From: Bacteroidota bacterium
GTDB taxonomy: Bacteria > Bacteroidota > Rhodothermia > Balneolales > Balneolaceae
Length of the DNA stretch: 41,243 nucleotides
Reading direction: 5' to 3'
Assembly (NCBI GenBank): GCA_003045995.1
Contig: PZPG01000015.1
Coordinates: forward strand, 1-41,243
Position numbers and translations under genes: made by a program. Below are positions 32,501-41,243 of this stretch, piece by piece. The notes below the pieces were generated by a model. It saw only the letters and a list, made by a program, of their open reading frames with translations, did not search any database and was not told the DNA's origin. Position 1 is the first letter of the stretch, and each line of letters begins with the position of its first letter.

Positions 32501-33957
32501 CTCAATGGCAGGTGAACCGCCATTTGATCCCCGTCAAAGTCGGCGTTAAACGCAGTACAGGCGAGTGGGTGGAGTCGAATCGCTTTATCTTCAATTAGAA
32601 TCGGCTGAAACGCCTGAATTCCAAGACGGTGAAGTGTTGGAGCACGGTTCAGTAATACAGGATGTCCGTCGATTACATTCTCAAGGACTTCCCATACAAC
32701 AGCTTCTCTTCGATCTACTACTCGCTTAGCACTTTTTACCGTCTTCACATAGCCACGCTCAATGAGTCGTCGAATCACAAACGGCTTAAAGAGTTCTACA
32801 GCCATCTCTTTGGGAAGACCACATTCATGCATTTTCAGGTCAGGTCCAACCACAATCACGGAACGACCGGAGTAATCCACCCGCTTTCCAAGCAGGTTCT
32901 GACGAAATCGCCCGCTCTTCCCTTTGAGCATATCGCTGAGTGATTTCAGCGGACGATTATTCGTTCGAATCGCATTGGATTTTCGGGAATTGTCGTAGAG
33001 TGAGTCTACGGCTTCCTGGAGCATTCGCTTCTCATTCCGTAGAATCACATCCGGTGCCTTGATATCCATCAGTCGCTTCAGACGGTTATTTCGGATGATT
33101 ACGCGTCGATACAGATCGTTCAGGTCGGACGTGGCAAAACGCCCTCCTTCCAACGGCACCAGCGGACGCAATTCCGGCGGAATTACAGGAATTACCGACT
33201 GTACCATCCATTCAGGACGGTTTTCAGTAATACCTACGGAAGCTCGGAACGATTCGATAACCTGCAACCGCTTCAATTTTTTCTTTTTGCGCATTTGAGA
33301 AGTCTCTTCTCTTACCTCTTTCCGAAGTTTGTGCGCTAGTTCATCCAGTTCTAGAGTGGCTAATAGGGCTTGCACAGCTTCTGCGCCATCCATCACAACA
33401 AATTTTTCCGGATCATCATCATCCAACTCATCCTGCTCTTCAGGCAGATCAGCCAAAATATCAAACTTCTCCTCTTCTGAAATGAGCTGACCTTTTTTAT
33501 ACCCTAACTCACTGGCAACACCAGGATTTATAACTACAAATGTTTCGTAGTAAACAATCCGATCCAGCTGTTTGGAGGAGTACCCCAAAAGGTAGGCAAT
33601 CTTGCTTGGCAGAGATTTGAAGTACCATATATGAACAATCGGCACAGTGAGTGTGATATGCCCCATCCGCTCACGACGAACGGCTTTTCGGGTCACTTCC
33701 ACCCCGCAGCGGTCACAGATAATTCCTTTGTAGCGTATCCGCTTGTACTTTCCGCAATGACATTCGTAATCTTTCACCGGGCCGAAGATCTTCTCGCAAA
33801 AGAGACCATCCATTTCCGGTTTAAATGTACGATAGTTGATGGTTTCCGGCGTCAGAACCTCTCCATGAGAGCGATCCAAAATCGTCTCATCGGATGCGAG
33901 CGAAACACCGATATTTGAAAAATCTTTCGTGAATGTGAGTGTCTTAGTTGATGGCAC
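29566..33957 (-). CDS. rpoC: DNA-directed RNA polymerase subunit beta'
   Basis: 1463 residues from a GTG at 33957, preceded by a strong AGGAGG Shine-Dalgarno 7 nt upstream. It is the catalytic clamp subunit. The N-terminal zinc ribbon is [20 protein letters not shown]. The Mg-binding catalytic loop [16 protein letters not shown] is intact, as are the [13 protein letters not shown] bridge-proximal segment and the [22 protein letters not shown] trigger-loop region. The second zinc site is [17 protein letters not shown]-terminal sequences [16 protein letters not shown] are canonical. A polar, Glu/Asp/Ser/Thr-rich tail follows the conserved end. It lies 68 nt after rpoB; part of that spacer is a 12-nt tandem array. 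Confidence 0.98.
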   Translation of the reverse strand: MPSTKTLTFTKDFSNIGVSLASDETILDRSHGEVLTPETINYRTFKPEMDGLFCEKIFGPVKDYECHCGKYKRIRYKGIICDRCGVEVTRKAVRRERMGHITLTVPIVHIWYFKSLPSKIAYLLGYSSKQLDRIVYYETFVVINPGVASELGYKKGQLISEEEKFDILADLPEEQDELDDDDPEKFVVMDGAEAVQALLATLELDELAHKLRKEVREETSQMRKKKKLKRLQVIESFRASVGITENRPEWMVQSVIPVIPPELRPLVPLEGGRFATSDLNDLYRRVIIRNNRLKRLMDIKAPDVILRNEKRMLQEAVDSLYDNSRKSNAIRTNNRPLKSLSDMLKGKSGRFRQNLLGKRVDYSGRSVIVVGPDLKMHECGLPKEMAVELFKPFVIRRLIERGYVKTVKSAKRVVDRREAVVWEVLENVIDGHPVLLNRAPTLHRLGIQAFQPILIEDKAIRLHPLACTAFNADFDGDQMAVHLPLSHDAIMEASVLMLGSHNILSPASGGPVAVPSQDMILGVYYLTKMGNEKLGEGKTFSGPDEVVIAYDQGKIDKHAKINVRIPVTQEDGSVKNEVIKTTTGRVLFNNIMPKGMHYINRTLGKRELRSLITEIYDNIGPVECSTFLDDMKYLGFENATRGGLSFSLEDIIIPDEKRILIEKAQNEVAEIQERYEMGFITDNERYNQVIDKWTSTTNRVSETLFKTLTEDKDGFNSVYMMADSGARGSKEQIRQLGGMRGLMAKPQKSSMQQGNEVIENPILSSFREGLTVLEYFISTHGARKGLADTALKTADAGYLTRRLVDVSQDIIINETDCGTLRGIKMQALKDNEDVIESLENRISGRVSMHEIVDPLTNEVLCKPNQLITADIAQKIADTSIDEVEIRSVLTCETERGVCAKCYGRDMSKSGLVQVGEAVGVIAAQSIGEPGTQLTLRTFHVGGTASRLESASQHKAKFEGTVEFENVRVVEFDDDEIIKSVVLSRAGELKILAEDGSTLISYNVPYGSEMLVDKGDKVMKGMPLCKWDPYNALIFSEIDGVIQYKDILEEVTYTADTDSQTGHREKVIIDSRDRTLVPTIVVKGKENIVRENTLPVDTHITVEDGEKVKAGQVLAKIPRAASKSKDITAGLPRVTELFEARSPSDPAVVSEIDGVVRMGGRKRGSQEIFVKSKDGSVEKKYLISLSKHILVQENDFVRAGQALSDGTIPAQEILNILGPYAVQAYLVNEVQEVYRLQGVKINDKHIEVIVRTMMQKVEVTDPGDTRYLEGDKVDRFELNNKNDELLGKFVVEDPGDSDVKIGSILDRRQVREINNELIEKGVKELEVKEAQPAISKPILLGITRAALSTDSWLSAASFQETTKVLTQASIEAKQDHLRGLKENVVVGHKVPAGTGLMKYEDLIVGSRAEYDELDVKTEQVFESLGFGSTSGNQKESNLTESKEEVDIIPETDETTQDDSSEEKS

Positions 33958-33994
33958 GTGAAAACCTCCTACATGGTTTTTAATGATCAGATGT

Positions 33995-34030
33995 CACTGA
34001 GTGAATCACTGAATGAATCACCGAATTAGT
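33995..34030. repeat. 12-nt tandem repeat x3 across the rpoB stop codon
   Basis: CACTGAGTGAAT, CACTGAATGAAT, CACCGAATTAGT on the plus strand. The rpoB stop (34026-34028) is within the third unit, and the array fills part of the rpoB-rpoC spacer. Confidence 0.85.
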
Positions 34031-37000
34031 TGACGTGAATTTCGAGTCCAAGACCCATAAGTTCCCGAAGGAGTACTTTGAAAGACTCCGGAATGTCGCC
34101 ATCGGGCAGGTTTTCACCTTTCACAATTGCTTCATACACTTTGGATCTTCCCTTCACATCGTCACTCTTCACGGTAAGCATCTCTTTCAAAATGTTGGAC
34201 GCTCCGTAGGCATACAATGCCCATACCTCCATCTCTCCCAAACGCTGGCCGCCAAACTGAGCTTTACCACCAAGGGGCTGCTGCGTAATGAGCGAGTATG
34301 GACCGATCGAACGGGAGTGCATTTTATCCTGAACCAGGTGATTGAGTTTCAGCATATACATCACCCCAACGGTTGTTTTTTGGTCCAGCGCCATCCCGGT
34401 ACGCCCGTCATATAACGTAACGCGACCATCTTCAGGCAGTCCTGCTTTTTTCAATTCAGCCTGAACCTGGTCATAACTGGCTCCGTCAAAAATGGGTGAT
34501 GCATACTTCACGCCCAGCTTCAATCCAGCCCAACCAAGAATGGTTTCATAAATCTGTCCAAGATTCATACGCGAGGGTACACCCAGCGGATTCAGTACAA
34601 TATCCACCGGTGTTCCATCTTTCAGGAATGGCATATCCTCTACCGGAACGATCTTGGCAATCACACCTTTGTTTCCATGACGCCCGGCCATCTTATCACC
34701 AACCTGTAACTTCCGTTTTTTGGCAACATAGACTTTTGCCTTCTGAATAATTCCCGGGGGTAACTCATCGCCAACCTGAATCTGATACTTCTTACGTTTA
34801 ATTTCAGTCTCAAGTTCTCTGCGCAAATGCCGGTAGTTGGTGAAAAGAAGTTTCACATGGTCCACGATATTCTTGTCTGTGGCCCAGTCAATATTTTCAT
34901 TGATCTCTACCGGATCGATCTGCTCAAAGACCGACTTCTTGTACTTCTCTCCTTTTGGGATGTACTCAACTCCGGCATAATTATATACACCGGGTGATGT
35001 TTTGTCCCGTAGCAGACTATACATTTTCTCTGCCCATTGCAGGTTCAGCGTTTTCAGCCTCTCTTCATAATTGCGGGTTACAATCTCAACCCTGCTTTTC
35101 TCCTCTTTTCGTGAGATCTGCTCATCTTTCTTCCGACTGAAAAGTTTAGTATCGATAACCACACCCGATACCCCCGGAGGTGTTTTCATCGAGGCATCTT
35201 TCACATCTCCAGCTTTATCTCCAAATATTGCCCGAAGCAATTTTTCCTCCGGCGTTGGATCTGTTTCTCCTTTCGGGGTGATCTTACCAACGAGGATATC
35301 CCCGTGATTCACCTTGGCACCCACCCGAACAATGCCGTACTTATCCAAGTTACGGGTAGCTTCTTCACTAACGTTCGGAATTTCACGGGTCAGTTCCTCT
35401 TCACCCCGTTTGGTATCACGAACCTGCTGCTCAAACTCGGTGATATGGATGGATGTATATACATCTTCTTGTACAATCTTCTCACTGATCACAATTGCAT
35501 CCTCGAAGTTGTATCCACGCCACGGCATAAACGCCACCAAGAGATTCCGGCCAAGTGCGAGTTCCCCTTTCTGAGTCGCACAACCGTCTGCGATAGCATC
35601 CCCTTTTTTCACTTTATCGCCAACGTTCACAATCGGACGTTGATTAACTGTCGTGTCCTGATTGCTTCGTTCAAACTTGGTGAGTTGATACACTTTAATA
35701 CCATCATCGAAATAGCAGTTTGCCTCCATCTCGGTGCGATTGTACCGTATTCGGATTTCGTGACCACTTACATAAACCACCTCGCCATCCCCTTCCGCCG
35801 TGATAATTGCACGAGAATCTTTGGCAGCTCTTTGCTCCAGACCTGTCCCTACGATGGGTGAGTCTGGCCGTAGAAGTGGTACGCCCTGACGTTGCATGTT
35901 GGATCCCATCAAAGCACGGTTTGCATCATCGTGTTCAATGAAAGGAATCAGTGCTGCAGCAAGTGATGTAATCTGGTTGGCAGACACATCCATATACTCG
36001 ACTTGATCCGGAGTAGCCAATCCAACGTTACTGTCACGAAAACGTGAAAAGATCGAATCATTCACAAAATTTCCGCTTTCATCAATCGGGGCATTCGCCT
36101 GAGCAATCACGGTTTCATCTTCCTGCTCGGCTGCAAGATATTCGATGTGATTGGTTACGACTCCATTTTCCACTTTTCGGTAAGGCGTCTCTATAAATCC
36201 AAAATCATTCACTTTTGCATGTACACAAAGTGACGTGATCAACCCAATGTTTGGCCCTTCCGGTGTTTCGATCGGGCAGAGCCGTCCATAATGAGTGTAG
36301 TGAACGTCGCGAACCTCAAAACCTGCACGCTCCCGAGTAAGACCCCCGGGGCCAAGTGCCGACATTCGTCGTTTGTGTGTGATTTCAGCAATCGGATTCG
36401 TTTGATCCATAAACTGAGACAGCTGATTGGTCCCAAAGAAACTGTTGATCACGCTAGAGATCGTTCTTGCATTCACAAGATCCTGCGGAGTTAACTGCTC
36501 TGCATCTCTGGAGTTCATCCGCTCCCGAATGGTTCGGGCCATTCGTGCCAAACCAACAGCAAATTGTTGTCCAAGTTGCTCGCCAACGGTTCGGACACGA
36601 CGATTACTCAGGTGATCGATATCATCCACCTGTGACTTCATCTCTTTCAGGCGAATCACCTCTTTTACAATTGATACGATGTCCTCTTTCGTGAGAAAGT
36701 GCGTGTTGAGATCCACGTCCAATTTCAATCGCTTGTTCAGACGATATCGGCCAACTTCGCCCAAATCATACTTCTTATCGGAGAAAAACAATTTTTCCAG
36801 CAGCTGACGCGCTGTTTCTGGGTCGGGCATATCACCTGTCCGTACCTGACGGTAAATTTCGGCAAGTGCAGTATTGGTGTCGAAGGTCGTATCCTTTCGG
36901 ATGGTATTCATCACAACAGAGCGCTCAGACTCTTCAGAACTCTGTTTTTGGATCAGTACTCTCTTGATGGAATGCTCTTTCAGTGTTGCGAAGTCCTCTT

Positions 37001-37853
37001 CCGTAAATTCATGATCCCGCTCGAAGAGAATGGTTCGAACCTTTTGGTTCTCCACTTCACCTGTTTCCTCGTCTGTAACCTCAACCTCTTGTTCGTAGCT
37101 AACCGGTGAAGCAAGTCTTTTGCCTACCACTTTCTCTACAAAGACTTTTTTGGTGCCAAAATCGATCGTTTCCCCAAGCCCAAACAGAGCCAGAATTTCA
37201 TCATCATGAGAATATCCCAGTGCACGTAGCAAGGTGGTTGCCGGGATCTTCTTCTTACGATCAATATAAGCCCACAAAACATCACGAATATCATTGGTGA
37301 ATTCAATCCAGGATCCTTTGAATGGAATCACACGTGCAGAATATAATTGTGTTCCATTCGGGTGGATTGATTGACCAAAAAAGACTCCGGGTGAACGGTG
37401 CAACTGACTAACAATCACACGTTCTGCACCATTGATAATGAACGTTCCCCGCTCTGTCATCCATGGCAGATCTCCAAGGAATACATCTTGCTCAATAGTG
37501 TCGGAGACATCTTCCGTTTCATCTACAGAGGAAAGACGCAATTTTGCCTTAAGGGGAACAGCATAGGTCAATCCCCGCTCCTGACACTCTTTAATCGTAT
37601 ACTTTGGTGGTTCAACCGTGTAGTAAACGAACGTGAGTTCATGGGTTTCACGGGAATCCGTTATTGGAAAGTTTTCCAGAAATATTTTCTGCAATCCACG
37701 TGGTTCCCGGTCATTGGGAGCAATGTCCAGCTGTGCGAACTGATTAAATGAGTCGATCTGTATATCTAAGAAATCCGGATAGTCGAGGATATGCTTGATT
37801 CGTCCGAATGAAAGTCTTTCAGTGTATGGGATTTTCTCCATGATAGTACTCAA
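34026..37853 (-). CDS. rpoB: DNA-directed RNA polymerase subunit beta
   Basis: 1275 residues from a TTG at 37853, which has a GGAGGGG Shine-Dalgarno about 8 nt upstream. An ATG four codons on (37841) is an alternative. It forms the active-site wall and the rifampicin pocket. The pocket reads FFGTNQLSQFMDQTNPIAEI, then THKRRMSALGPGGLTRERAG. It is the sensitive-type sequence at the key Ser and His positions, with Thr where E. coli has Asn518. GDKMAGRHGNKGVIAKI and the C-terminal MEVWALYAYGASNILKEML are intact. A strong hairpin lies between it and rplL. Confidence 0.98.
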   Translation of the reverse strand: MSTIMEKIPYTERLSFGRIKHILDYPDFLDIQIDSFNQFAQLDIAPNDREPRGLQKIFLENFPITDSRETHELTFVYYTVEPPKYTIKECQERGLTYAVPLKAKLRLSSVDETEDVSDTIEQDVFLGDLPWMTERGTFIINGAERVIVSQLHRSPGVFFGQSIHPNGTQLYSARVIPFKGSWIEFTNDIRDVLWAYIDRKKKIPATTLLRALGYSHDDEILALFGLGETIDFGTKKVFVEKVVGKRLASPVSYEQEVEVTDEETGEVENQKVRTILFERDHEFTEEDFATLKEHSIKRVLIQKQSSEESERSVVMNTIRKDTTFDTNTALAEIYRQVRTGDMPDPETARQLLEKLFFSDKKYDLGEVGRYRLNKRLKLDVDLNTHFLTKEDIVSIVKEVIRLKEMKSQVDDIDHLSNRRVRTVGEQLGQQFAVGLARMARTIRERMNSRDAEQLTPQDLVNARTISSVINSFFGTNQLSQFMDQTNPIAEITHKRRMSALGPGGLTRERAGFEVRDVHYTHYGRLCPIETPEGPNIGLITSLCVHAKVNDFGFIETPYRKVENGVVTNHIEYLAAEQEDETVIAQANAPIDESGNFVNDSIFSRFRDSNVGLATPDQVEYMDVSANQITSLAAALIPFIEHDDANRALMGSNMQRQGVPLLRPDSPIVGTGLEQRAAKDSRAIITAEGDGEVVYVSGHEIRIRYNRTEMEANCYFDDGIKVYQLTKFERSNQDTTVNQRPIVNVGDKVKKGDAIADGCATQKGELALGRNLLVAFMPWRGYNFEDAIVISEKIVQEDVYTSIHITEFEQQVRDTKRGEEELTREIPNVSEEATRNLDKYGIVRVGAKVNHGDILVGKITPKGETDPTPEEKLLRAIFGDKAGDVKDASMKTPPGVSGVVIDTKLFSRKKDEQISRKEEKSRVEIVTRNYEERLKTLNLQWAEKMYSLLRDKTSPGVYNYAGVEYIPKGEKYKKSVFEQIDPVEINENIDWATDKNIVDHVKLLFTNYRHLRRELETEIKRKKYQIQVGDELPPGIIQKAKVYVAKKRKLQVGDKMAGRHGNKGVIAKIVPVEDMPFLKDGTPVDIVLNPLGVPSRMNLGQIYETILGWAGLKLGVKYASPIFDGASYDQVQAELKKAGLPEDGRVTLYDGRTGMALDQKTTVGVMYMLKLNHLVQDKMHSRSIGPYSLITQQPLGGKAQFGGQRLGEMEVWALYAYGASNILKEMLTVKSDDVKGRSKVYEAIVKGENLPDGDIPESFKVLLRELMGLGLEIHVN

Positions 37854-37929
37854 AAGGCTGCCCCTCCGTTAGATTAATAGATAGGAAATGATGTGAAAAA
37901 CACTCATGTGAGAAACACATGGAATATAG

Positions 37930-37972
37930 ATACCAAAAGCCAATCTCCATTTGCAGGAGATGGCTTTGGTAT
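37930..37972 (-). promoter_or_regulatory. Long hairpin between rplL and rpoB (possible attenuator or processing site)
   Basis: Arms 37930-37948 and 37956-37972 pair over about 17 bp with two single-base bulges around a 7-nt loop. No T-run follows on the minus strand, so a partial terminator or RNase site is more likely than full termination. Many bacteria lower rpoBC expression relative to L10/L12 at this place. Confidence 0.6.
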
Positions 37973-37994
37973 TTTACGATTGTAACCGCGCTTT

Positions 37995-38375
37995 TTACTT
38001 CAGCTCTACTTCTGCACCAGCAGCTTCCAGCTTGGCTTTGATGTCTTCTGCTTCCTCTTTGGAAACTTGCTCTTTAACGGTGCTTGGTGCTCCGTCAACC
38101 AGGTCTTTTGCTTCTTTCAAACCCAATCCGGTAAGTCCGCGAACCTCTTTAATCACGCCAATTTTCTTGTCACCGGCAGATTTTAGGATTACATCAAACT
38201 CCGTTTGCTCTTCAGCAGCCTCGGTACCGGCACCGCCGGCAGCAGGTCCTGCAACTGCTACAGCAGCAGCAGCCGGTTTGATATTGTACTCCTCTTCGAG
38301 GATAGTTGCCAGTTCATTGGCTTCTTTGATGGTTAGGTTGACCAGTTGTTCTGCGATCTCTTTTACGTCAGCCAT
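37995..38375 (-). CDS. rplL: 50S ribosomal protein L7/L12
   Basis: 126 residues. It forms the ribosomal stalk that recruits and activates translation GTPases. The N-terminal dimerisation helix region is [20 protein letters not shown], the hinge is alanine-rich ([18 protein letters not shown]), and the globular domain shows [20 protein letters not shown] and [15 protein letters not shown]. It follows rplJ with a GGAG Shine-Dalgarno. Confidence 0.98.
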   Translation of the reverse strand: MADVKEIAEQLVNLTIKEANELATILEEEYNIKPAAAAVAVAGPAAGGAGTEAAEEQTEFDVILKSAGDKKIGVIKEVRGLTGLGLKEAKDLVDGAPSTVKEQVSKEEAEDIKAKLEAAGAEVELK

Positions 38376-38426
38376 AGTTTTGATCTCCGTTCGTCGTTTA
38401 GTTAAAAAAAAGTGTGTTAGTGAAAG

Positions 38427-38948
38427 TTAATTTTCCGATTCTGAAATAGTTTTGATAGCACCTACGATGTTGGAACCCTGCGCCTGAAGAGCAGATACAA
38501 CATTGCTGATTGGTGATAACAACAAACCGATGACATCTCCAATGATTTCATCTTTGGACTTCATGGATGCCAGCGTCTCGAGTTGGTTCTCATTAAAGAA
38601 TGCACCATCGATGACCGCCGCTTTAAAGGCTGGTTTGTTGTGTTTTTGAATATGTTCTTTCAGAACTTTTGCAGGAGCAGCGATTTCTTCTTCAGCAAAC
38701 GCGAATCCATTCTGCTCTTTGAGATATGGAAAAATCTCATCATAGCCGCCAATCGACTCCATTGCACGTTTTACAAGTTTGTTCTTGTATACTTTAAAGT
38801 GAACATCTCCTTTGCGGAATGCTCCACGAAGTTCACCCATGTCGCTAACGGACATTCCGGTATAATTCGTGACGTAAACCGCGCTGGAGCGCTTTAACTC
38901 CTCTGCAATTTCCTCGACTACTGCTTTCTTTTCGTCTAATGTCGGCAT
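38427..38948 (-). CDS. rplJ: 50S ribosomal protein L10
   Basis: 173 residues. L10 anchors L7/L12 dimers to the ribosome and in many bacteria represses its own operon by binding the leader RNA. The N-terminus LDEKKAVVEEIAEELKRSSAVYVTNYTGMSV and LRGAFRKGDVHFKVYKNKLVKRAM are typical. The C-terminal helix ends ALQAQGSNIVGAIKTISE. It is the first gene after rplA, 17 nt away, with GGAG upstream of the ATG. Confidence 0.98.
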   Translation of the reverse strand: MPTLDEKKAVVEEIAEELKRSSAVYVTNYTGMSVSDMGELRGAFRKGDVHFKVYKNKLVKRAMESIGGYDEIFPYLKEQNGFAFAEEEIAAPAKVLKEHIQKHNKPAFKAAVIDGAFFNENQLETLASMKSKDEIIGDVIGLLLSPISNVVSALQAQGSNIVGAIKTISESEN

Positions 38949-38965
38949 TTCTGTATCTCCTATTC

Positions 38966-39664
38966 TTACATTGAAGTGATCGATGAGCGACTGATAGGTA
39001 TACCTGGTCCCATCGTAGTACTCAGTGTTGCGCTTCGGATGTACAGCCCTTTTGCGGATGCGGGTTTTAAGGAGATAATCGTTTTCAGAAAGCTGATCAG
39101 ATTCTCCTGAATTAAACTCGCTTCGAAACTGCTTTTACCAATGGTCGTGTGCACGATTCCGGCTTTGTCTACCCGGAAATCCATCTTACCGGACTTAAAC
39201 TCACGCACGGCATTACCAACATCCATGGTAACAGTTCCGCTTTTGGGGTTTGGCATCAATCCTCTAGGACCCAACTGACGTCCCAATCTTCCGATTTTGC
39301 CCATCACATCCGGAGTAGCGATGATGATATCAACATCAACCCATCCTCCTTCAATTTTCTCGATGTAGTCGTCCAGACCGACATGATCTGCTCCGGCATC
39401 TTTCGCTTCCTGTTGTTTTCCCTCATTGACGAGAGCCAACACACGGACATCTTTGCCTGTTCCGTGCGGCAGCGAAACGGTGCCTCGAACCATCTGGTCG
39501 GCATGACGAGGATCTACACCCAATTTGAGATCAAGATCTACTGACTCATCAAAGTTTGCGACCTTTGTTTTTCTAACAAGCTCACAAGCTTCTTCGATAG
39601 TGTATTCCATACCCGGCTCAACAAGTTTCGCTGCGGCCTGATATTTTTTACCTCTTTTAGCCAT
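38966..39664 (-). CDS. rplA: 50S ribosomal protein L1
   Basis: 232 residues. L1 forms the mobile stalk near the E site and often autoregulates rplKA. The N-terminus [17 protein letters not shown] and conserved [32 protein letters not shown] are clear. [21 protein letters not shown] is the L1 signature. A GGAAG Shine-Dalgarno precedes the ATG; rplK is 17 nt upstream. Confidence 0.98.
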   Translation of the reverse strand: MAKRGKKYQAAAKLVEPGMEYTIEEACELVRKTKVANFDESVDLDLKLGVDPRHADQMVRGTVSLPHGTGKDVRVLALVNEGKQQEAKDAGADHVGLDDYIEKIEGGWVDVDIIIATPDVMGKIGRLGRQLGPRGLMPNPKSGTVTMDVGNAVREFKSGKMDFRVDKAGIVHTTIGKSSFEASLIQENLISFLKTIISLKPASAKGLYIRSATLSTTMGPGIPISRSSITSM

Positions 39665-39681
39665 GTTTATCTTCCTTTAGA

Positions 39682-40110
39682 TTAATCTCGAATGACTCGT
39701 AAACCCATGCTTCTTGCAGTTCCTGCGATCATCTCTGCTGCATTGGTAACGTCGAAGGCATTCAGATCCTCCATTTTTACCTGAGCGATGTCGAGACACT
39801 GCTGCCAGGTCACCCGACCGACTTTTGTACGGTTTGGTTCACCTGATCCGGATTTAATCTTTGCGGCTTGTTTCAACAGTACAGCTGCAGGAGGGGTCTT
39901 TGTTTTAAATGTGAAAGACTTATCCTTGTATACTGTGATCTCCACCGGTGTGATCGTACCCGTGTTTTCCTGGGTTTTTGCGTTGAATGCCTTACAAAAC
40001 TCCATTATGTTGATACCAGCCTGACCCAAAGCAGGTCCAACTGGCGGTGCAGGTGTTGCTTGTCCTGCAACAATCTGAAGTTTTAGCACTCGTTCTACTT
40101 TTTTTGCCAT
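39682..40110 (-). CDS. rplK: 50S ribosomal protein L11
   Basis: 142 residues. L11 binds the GTPase-associated region of 23S r[36 protein letters not shown] is the conserved proline-rich N-terminal domain. The C-terminal RNA-binding domain includes [16 protein letters not shown] and [15 protein letters not shown]. It begins the ribosomal protein part of the cluster after nusG. Confidence 0.98.
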   Translation of the reverse strand: MAKKVERVLKLQIVAGQATPAPPVGPALGQAGINIMEFCKAFNAKTQENTGTITPVEITVYKDKSFTFKTKTPPAAVLLKQAAKIKSGSGEPNRTKVGRVTWQQCLDIAQVKMEDLNAFDVTNAAEMIAGTARSMGLRVIRD

Positions 40111-40190
40111 AGAGAATCAGTTATGTGATTCGATGTTTCGTTTAGCTGCGTAATAGCTCTGGAGAAGTTCGTTTGGGTAAGAAATATTCA

Positions 40191-40757
40191 CTAAATGGAC
40201 TCCACTTCAGTTACATCCACTTCCACAGGTGTATTTCTTCCAAAAATGTTTACCAATACTTTCATGCGTAGGGCATTAGGAAATATTTCATCCACAACCC
40301 CTTCAAAATCTTTAAAGGATCCTTGGGTTACTTTTACACTTTGACCGACTTTAAATGGTATCGTAACTACACCACCTTTTTCAGCTATCTCTTCGTTATC
40401 CGAAACAGCATTCAAAATTCGTTGCATCTGCTCCTTACGTACCGGTTTAGGCGCACTGTTGTCACGTTCATTATTAAGAAATCGAATACAATCTTGAACA
40501 TCCGTAATAATGTTTTTCACCTCTTCATCATAAATCGCCTTTACATAGATGTAGCCTGGTGAACGCACAACTTCTCTCGTTACTTTGGCGCCACGTCGCA
40601 TTTCTGTTACGGTTTCCAAGTCAATAAGAACATCTTCAACTTTGTACTCCAGCCCGAGTTCTTTCACTTTTTCAAGTATTCGCTCTTTTACAGACTTTTC
40701 TCTGCCGGTGAAACACTGGACCACATACCACTGAAAGTCTGAATTTTCGCTGGACAT
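40191..40757 (-). CDS. nusG: Transcription termination/antitermination protein NusG
   Basis: 188 residues. NusG binds RNA polymerase with its N-terminal domain and Rho or S10 with its KOW domain. WYVVQCFTGREKSVKERILEKV starts the NGN domain and SPGYIYVKAIYDEEV completes it. The C-terminal KOW motif is FKVGQSVKVTQGSFKDFEGVVDEI. It sits between secE and rplK, the conserved order. Confidence 0.97.
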   Translation of the reverse strand: MSSENSDFQWYVVQCFTGREKSVKERILEKVKELGLEYKVEDVLIDLETVTEMRRGAKVTREVVRSPGYIYVKAIYDEEVKNIITDVQDCIRFLNNERDNSAPKPVRKEQMQRILNAVSDNEEIAEKGGVVTIPFKVGQSVKVTQGSFKDFEGVVDEIFPNALRMKVLVNIFGRNTPVEVDVTEVESI

Positions 40758-40770
40758 ACGAGATAAATGA

Positions 40771-40950
40771 TTAGTAGATGAGCTCCAGAATTGAACTGTA
40801 GACTCTGTCTATTCCAAAAATAAATGCAGAGATTAAAATCGTAAACACCACAACGATAATGGTATTGTCGATCAGCTCCTGCTGCTGTGGCCATGCCACT
40901 TTTTTCATCTCCTTCCGGACACCTTCCAGGAACTCTTTAATTTTATTCAT
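40771..40950 (-). CDS. secE: Preprotein translocase subunit SecE
   Basis: 59 residues from the ATG at 40950 (MNKIKEFLEGVRKEMKKVAW). SecE clamps the SecY channel. The KKVAWPQQQELIDNT motif precedes a single helix (IIVVVFTILISAFIFGIDRVY). This is the short, single-helix SecE of most bacteria. The upstream in-frame extension overlaps tRNA-Trp and is not coding. Confidence 0.95.
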   Translation of the reverse strand: MNKIKEFLEGVRKEMKKVAWPQQQELIDNTIIVVVFTILISAFIFGIDRVYSSILELIY

Positions 40951-40986
40951 GCTTGTTTTCGTTTGGTAATTTACTCGTTTGTTTCG

Positions 40987-41059
<73 letters not shown>

Positions 41060-41100
41060 ATGTAAAAGTATTCAAATTCGCGCCGCCTATGTAGACAGGA

Positions 41101-41124
41101 AGCCCGGTCCATCTGAACCGGGCT
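41101..41124 (-). terminator. Hairpin after tuf
   Basis: AGCCCGGT pairs with ACCGGGCT around an 8-nt loop. It lies between tuf and tRNA-Trp. Only a short T-containing tail follows, so termination may be partial. Confidence 0.45.
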
Positions 41125-41188
41125 CAAGTCCTTATTCCCTGTTTCTACAGCAGGAGCGGCGTGATGCCGAACTGAATCTTCCGCCGGG

Positions 41189-41243
41189 TTAGTCCAGGAT
41201 TTTCGTTACAACACCTGCACCTACGGTACGGCCACCTTCACGA
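41189..41243 (-). CDS. tuf: Elongation factor Tu, C-terminal end (cut by window edge)
   Basis: Only 17 C-terminal residues and the stop are present: REGGRTVGAGVVTKILD. This is the universal EF-Tu domain 3 ending. EF-Tu delivers aminoacyl-tRNA to the ribosome. Its place upstream of tRNA-Trp and secE matches the conserved order. Confidence 0.93.
   Translation of the reverse strand, partial: REGGRTVGAGVVTKILD

Noticed and set aside
34026-37853. Rifampicin resistance in rpoB
   Set aside because: The key Ser, His and Asp positions of the pocket are of the sensitive type. The Thr replacing Asn518 is a lineage difference I cannot link to resistance.

Overview
The window is a chromosomal, housekeeping-rich segment of a Gram-negative bacterium of the Bacteroidota/Rhodothermota/Balneolota (FCB) assemblage. 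I lean towards Balneolota or Rhodothermota, but this is an inference from gene content and promoter style, not a phylogeny. The grounds are several -7-like TAnnTTTG boxes (TATCTTTG, TACTTTTG, TATATTTG) upstream of genes, an archaeal/eukaryotic-type ProS, a GlmU-like sugar nucleotidyltransferase lacking the usual signature, a TonB-type energy transducer, and a PtsH-PtsI pair with no EII nearby. I see no prophage, insertion sequence, plasmid gene, CRISPR array or defence island.

Layout. 1-2279 (minus): typA followed by a class II DNA photolyase that runs off the left edge. 2521-4187 (plus): ECF-like sigma factor, four-helix membrane protein, YjbQ-family protein. 4349-7745 (minus): a likely operon of a stand-alone CBM48 protein, birA, tilS and hpt, then tRNA-Ser(GCT). 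7994-10073 (minus): ptsH-ptsI. 10170-11330: elaA-type acetyltransferase (plus) and a small secreted repeat protein (minus). 11483-14819: glmS and a GlmU-like gene transcribed divergently. 14932-16602: ettA (minus). 16915-18661: tRNA-Leu(TAA) and proS (plus). 18988-21851 (plus): bifunctional NAD(P)HX repair enzyme, VanZ-like protein, TonB. 21875-22752 (minus): NUDIX hydrolase and DUF1844 protein. 22856-27962 (plus): DUF1015 protein, serC, an RlpA-like lipoprotein and crtI. 28071-28715 (minus): transaldolase-like. 29140-29448 (plus): YtxH-like. 29566-41243 (minus): the classical tuf - tRNA-Trp - secE - nusG - rplK - rplA - rplJ - rplL - rpoB - rpoC cluster, with tuf cut by the right edge.

The gene content is ordinary. 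What is unusual is the DNA between and inside the genes. At least seventeen short tandem arrays with 9-24 nt units are visible. Eleven lie in spacers, 5' leaders or across stop codons (units of 12, 14, 15, 17, 18, 20 and 22 nt). Six lie inside conserved enzymes or across a gene junction, and there every unit is a multiple of three (9, 12, 15, 15, 18, 24 nt), so reading frame is kept. The arrays are unrelated in sequence. Notable ones are a ten-copy 15-nt array that starts inside a promoter -7 box and is open as a pentapeptide repeat, a four-copy 17-nt array touching the first base of tRNA-Leu, and five arrays that begin at or cross a stop codon. A separate 17-nt motif, AATCCCATCAACCCGAA, recurs about 15-22 nt upstream of three start codons.
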